A DNA stretch of 64,000 nt. Origin: Chaunax sp. Z400 (lineage: Eukaryota; Chordata; Actinopteri; Lophiiformes; Chaunacidae). The notes beneath the pieces were generated by a model. It ran no database searches and was not told the DNA's origin. It saw nothing but the letters and a program-made list of their open reading frames with translations. This document shows, in pieces, positions 60,212-64,000 of the stretch; position 1 is the stretch's first letter; the number at the start of each line of letters is the position of its first letter. The stretch covers positions 5,613,459-5,677,458 of the forward strand of contig CM075206.1 of NCBI GenBank assembly GCA_037577475.1, read 5' to 3'. The position numbers were made by a program, and so were the translations under genes.

Positions 60212-62785
60212 TTATGCAGAGAGGTCACTGCTGTTGAAACGGTCTTGGTCGTACACCTCTGCGACAACTTTGCGACCTCCAAACCAGCGGTCATTGAGGG
60301 CCTGGATGGCTTTGTTCATCTCTGAGGCCATGGAAAACTCTACAAAGATTTTGACAATGATATCTGCATCCTCTTCTTCTCCTTGCTTTTCCTGGTATAT
60401 GATGACTCTGTTGACGGAACCAAACTTCCCGCACTCTTCTGTCACCTCACCCTCCAGGTCGTCGTCAATGTCCTCTGGTCCAACCATATTTCGAAGCACC
60501 ATCACCGTGGACTGGACAGGAGCAAGGAAAGGAAATAAAATAAAATGTTTCATTAAGGTAAAAACTTTTCCTTTACCCTTTCCTTTTTCAAATCTTACCT
60601 CAGATTTTCTCAGCAGTTTCTGCATCACCATATGTCTGGCACTGCTGCCCGAGATGCTCATGTGCTCTTGATCACTCAACATCTCCTGCCCTGTACCATC
60701 CTGCAGCATCTCCTCTTTCTCTTCTTTCCTCTCTTGTTGGTTGGAGCCACCAGCTTGATTAGAAAGGACTGGTGGTGATGCGAGCACTGGGTTCACAAGA
60801 CCAACCTGTGGAAGCACTGGTATGGGAGGACGTACTGGGGTCACACCTGTAAGGCAAAAGCAGACATGAAGTCAATGACATCAAATGTACAAACAGACGC
60901 ACTGTTAAAAAGCACAAAAGCTGATATATTTCACTATCTCCCCAGTTTAGCGGTCATCTTCTGTGCATGTTCTTCAAATAAAAGACTTCCTGTTGCTACC
61001 GCATATTTAAATCCCCCTGGGTAGGTCGCACAACTTAACATATTACTTCGTCACACCCGTTCTGCATTGCCGGAGCACTCCATTTATACAAACGGCTGTT
61101 TCGGCACTGTTACTACCTCCCGAGGCGTCACAGAGGTGGAACAAACTGACACCCCATTATGCCTTCATTGCATACAGATGTCGGGGCAGAAAAATATCAT
61201 TCGAGTGGTCCAAAAAATATATGAATTAAGAATGAACCAGGTTTTGACTAAGATTACGCAAACTAGGAGGCAAAAATTTGTATCCTTTTTTGCCTATGTT
61301 TCTGACCAGTTACCTCGTAATGCACATAAAAAAATTTTATTACAATTATTATACATATATTATATTTAAACATTAAATAACAAGCCATTTAGTGGTCTTC
61401 TTAAGCTGCATTGCATGTAAAGCTATAAGTTTAAACAAAACTAAACTTATAGCTTTGGCAATAAGACATTAAGCAAAATTAATGTTTATTTAAATCCTGC
61501 TTTTATAAAAAACAAATAAAATGAGCACTCACTCATGTCTTGGTACACACCTGTGATGACCCCTGGTGCCTGGGCAGCCATAACAGCCTGAGGTATTCCC
61601 ATTTGCTGACCAAGAAGTTGGGGCGCAGCTAACGCCCCCAGAACTGATGCGCCGGCTACAGCCTCCTTAAGAGAGGGGGGCCGAAGACATTAGGTAAGGG
61701 AAACACACAGAGCACAGCACAAGGCAGCACAGTCAACGATCATACAGCATGGCACAGAGTGAGCTCAACATCATCTCTCTTTAGTAAGAGTCAAGATCAC
61801 AAACATTATTTTTAGTACAGATTTACTAAAAAAATTAACTACTCTTAATAAGTCATAAATATGCAGCAGTGATGAAACTTTGCAATAATGATGCATTCTA
61901 TACGCAACACAACTGTTTGGTTAATCATTGTGACACTATTTACACTGAAAAATAAGCCAACTAAGAGAAGACTTTTAGCTTACACACCCAATCAGTGAAT
62001 GGGAGATTTCATAGCTTATGTTACTATAGGTATACAATAATATATACTAAAGGAAACTAGCCTTAGCTATATAATAAAAGATTAAGCCCAGAACATCTTG
62101 AATTTCGGGGATGTTAAAATTGACACTGACAGGGCAACTACTGTTTTTATGCAATCCCTACAAAACTGGCCTTCTCCCAGTCACCTCAATAAAAATTCTA
62201 TGCCCATATTATCTGTGCTTTTGGTGTCAACTCTAGCTAGATCTGGGTTATATTTACCTGGAAGGCCATTAAATCCCTTTGGAAGGGATTCATACTTGCC
62301 TGGGCCGTTATCTTAGCAGTGGCTGCCGCTGCAGCCACAGCTGCAGCAGGCGGCAGACCACCAGGGGTCGTAGGGGTCAGTAGGGGCATTGGCGGAGTCA
62401 CTGCTTTGCCCACCCGTAGGTACTGACCCCCTAGGTCAAAGAGGTTCATAGAAGACACAGCATCCAGGGCTGACTGAGGCTTTTCATACTCTGTAAGTGA
62501 ATAAAACCGTAATTAATAGCGGAGCAATAGTAACACAAAGGGCACGAGCGAATGAGGGCCCTCCAGCTCACCAATGAAGCCAAAGCCTCTGTGTCGCCCT
62601 GAGGTGGGGTCTCTGGCTAACGTGCAAGATTTGATCCTTCCGAAGGCCTCAAACACACTCTTGATGTCATCGTCTGACAGGTCAGGGTGGACAGACGCTA
62701 CGTAGATTCGGTTAAAGGCGCGTGCCTCTTCTGCCAGCTGGTCAATGATGGGTTGCGCCTGACCGATGTTACTTGGCCGCCCAAC
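60212..62785 (-). CDS. puf60: PUF60, poly(U)-binding splicing factor 60 (3' half: RRM2, linker, UHM)
   Basis: Nuclear splicing factor that binds uridine-rich tracts and cooperates with U2AF at 3' splice sites (also known as FIR). Exons in transcript order: 62572-62785 (RRM2, with NRIYVASVHPDLSDDDIKS, RNP1-like RHRGFGFI), 62300-62490 (end of RRM2, MNLFDLGGQYLRVGKAVTPP and an Ala-rich tract), 61551-61665 (AVMAAQAPGVITG), 60599-60846 (VTPVRPPIPV, EHMSISGSSARHMVMQKLL) and 60212-60511 (UHM: STVMVLRNMV, CGKFGSVNRVIIYQEKQ, signature DRWFGGRKV, ending SSDLSA with TAA at 60212-60214). Phases all agree. Sequence matches human PUF60 by memory. RRM1 and earlier exons lie beyond the right edge. The 62300 end uses a GC donor. 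Confidence 0.95.
61419..61456. repeat. Perfect 15-bp inverted repeat with 8-nt loop in a PUF60 intron
   Basis: AAAGCTATAAGTTTA at 61419-61433, spacer AACAAAAC, then TAAACTTATAGCTTT at 61442-61456. The arms are exact reverse complements. It lies about 95 nt downstream of the donor side of exon 61551-61665 in the transcript. It could be a MITE remnant or an intronic RNA hairpin. Confidence 0.9.
62258..62299 (-). CDS. puf60: Possible alternative extension of a PUF60 exon (14 codons)
   Basis: Directly after the GC donor of exon 62300-62490, the frame stays open for 42 nt (ASMNPFQRDLMAFQ) up to a canonical CAG-GTAAAT donor. Use of that donor would keep the downstream phase and insert 14 residues between ...ITAQ and EAVAG. 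Human PUF60 as I recall it has ITAQEAVAG, so the GC donor gives the ancestral form. Whether the longer form is made is not known. Confidence 0.4.
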
Positions 62786-62799
62786 CTATAGTACAGATC
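62744..62799 (-). repeat. puf60: Left arm of a 56-nt inverted repeat over the PUF60 RRM2 exon 3' splice site
   Basis: Read on the PUF60 strand the arm runs from intronic GATCTGTACTATAG through the splice junction (62785/62786) into the first 42 nt of the RRM2 exon (GRPSNIGQAQPII). Its partner at 63585-63640 on the + strand aligns without gaps, 46 of 56 identical. Confidence 0.9.
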
Positions 62800-64000
62800 A
62801 TACCAGCACGGCTACTGAGTAAGGGGTTTGTAGTAACAACCGACAGCGCAGTCCCGCAAACTCTAAATCCATTAAACCTTTTGGCAGCCACCGAGTTCAG
62901 TCAAAGCCACTCTCCTGCTACAGTCACAACATAATGCTATCCTTTCCAGTATTTGGTTTATGCCTAGTTGCATGTCTGTTACTACACTCAGAGATCAGAT
63001 GAACTGGAGCTGAAAAAGTCTATATATATATTTAAACTACATCGTTCTTATAATGGCCACAAGGTATAAAATACTTTATTGCAATGATATCTTTTCAACG
63101 CATGAGCATAACATTAACAATTGGCAATACTTATTACGTCCTATGGTCACACAAATCAGTTGCACTTTTCAGAGTTATCCAACTTTAAATGACCACAAAT
63201 ATGAACAAACAGGGACTCAAAGGGATCAGTCACCAACACGGATTTGATCACTGTATGAACACTTTAGATTCTTAATGAGATGTGTAAAGTAGATGTAAAT
63301 TGTCATCTCTCATTACATAAGTGAAAAAACATAACTATCCATTTAAGTAGTACCAAATATCACGTAAGTTGTTATGCCAATAAAGCCAATTTTGCAAATA
63401 ACTGCCAAACAAGGACGTGTTTTATTGCAAAACACCAGATTCACAGTGTGACAAGCTGAGCTGGTGGCAACACCGAAAGGGGAACGCATTCAATATATCA
63501 TGCTACAGCTATGCACGGACAACTTTTTCTCTTTTACTGTAGAACTGAGCTAACTATTTAAGACGAGCATTTAAGTGCGATTGGGATCTGTACTACAGAT
63601 GGGGCGGCCAAGCAACACCAACCAGGCGCAGCCCATCATCAGCACATCATGGACACAAGAGCAACGCCACGCAACGTTGAGAATTGTAGTGGAACTGGTC
63701 ACCAAAATAGCTTTGATAAAATCATGGAGGCATTACACACAACACACAGTACATTAAACATACACCCAGACATACACACAGCACACGCACCTGGAAATCA
63801 ACAGACACAGACAAGCACAGAGAAAGAGAAATTAGTCACATGAAAGTAATTTCAAAAGAACACACAAAAGCAGTGAATTAATTGACCCAGTATCCCAAAT
63901 GCTATGAATAAAGCCAAATTCTTTTTTAATCAAACAGTAAAAATATATGAAACTATTAAGTTGATATTGTGTTGTTTCCCTGAGAGAAATTCATCTCTAG
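62800..64000 (-). other. puf60: PUF60 intron upstream of the RRM2 exon (continues past the edge)
   Basis: About 1.2 kb of AT-rich intron. Apart from the inverted exon copy at 63585-63640 nothing is recognisable. The preceding PUF60 exon is not in the window. Confidence 0.7.
63585..63640 (+). repeat. Right arm of the inverted repeat: inverted partial copy of the PUF60 RRM2 exon start
   Basis: On the + strand it runs GATCTGTACTACAG, then GGGGCGGCCAAGC and so on, ending GCAGCCCATCATC. It keeps the AG of the splice acceptor and would translate as GRPSNTNQAQPII. Similarity fades after 63640 (weak resemblance to about 63675). It lies inside the PUF60 intron, on the opposite strand, about 785 nt upstream of the real exon in the transcript. 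Confidence 0.9.

Noticed and set aside
61067..61369. 100-codon + strand frame between PUF60 exons
   Set aside because: AT-rich, intronic and antisense to PUF60, with no recognisable protein.
63575..63757. + strand coding gene starting MGRPSN
   Set aside because: Only the first residues resemble PUF60, because of the inverted exon copy; the remainder is unrelated and there is no gene context.
1..64000. CRISPR arrays, operons, phage or plasmid functions
   Set aside because: The sequence is intron-rich vertebrate DNA; no spaced direct repeats or bacterial-type gene clusters are present.

Overview
The window is nuclear DNA from a vertebrate, almost certainly a ray-finned (percomorph-type) fish. 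It holds many small GT-AG exons in long AT-rich introns, CA/GT microsatellites, a tRNA-derived SINE of the type common in percomorph fishes, and two genes whose proteins I recognise. There are no operons, CRISPR arrays, phages or other prokaryotic features. Family comparisons are from memory; no search was run.

Layout: (1) At 468-1126 on the + strand lie the last three exons of a gene I cannot name. (2) From about 1,250 to 58,152 on the - strand lies a complete scribble gene (SCRIB), the LAP-family polarity scaffold with an N-terminal leucine-rich-repeat block, four PDZ domains and a long charged tail. I resolved 47 coding exons whose phases join without a break into an open frame of 6,189 nt (2,062 codons plus stop) if every exon is used. 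The stop is at 3191-3193 and the start ATG at 58150-58152. The first intron is about 20.6 kb and carries most of the repeats. (3) From 58,153 to about 59,850 are the SCRIB 5' flank and the intergenic gap. (4) From about 59,850 to beyond 64,000 on the - strand lies the 3' part of PUF60, a poly(U)-binding splicing factor: the RRM2 exon, the alanine-rich linker and the C-terminal UHM domain. Its upstream exons are outside the window. SCRIB and PUF60 next to each other on one strand matches the human 8q24.3 order, so the block is conserved synteny.

The two named genes have unrelated jobs. SCRIB is a membrane-associated scaffold of the Scribble/Dlg/Lgl polarity module. PUF60 helps U2AF recognise 3' splice sites in the nucleus.

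Most unusual observations: a 56-nt inverted repeat covers the 3' splice site and first codons of the PUF60 RRM2 exon, its partner lies about 0.8 kb upstream in the same intron, and 8 of the 10 differences between the arms keep G:U pairing in RNA. A GC donor and an in-frame GT donor, 42 nt apart with a hairpin between them, compete in PUF60. In SCRIB, 25 consecutive exons are all phase 0 and multiples of three, including a 145-codon exon that also uses a GC donor and has no counterpart in the human protein as I recall it.
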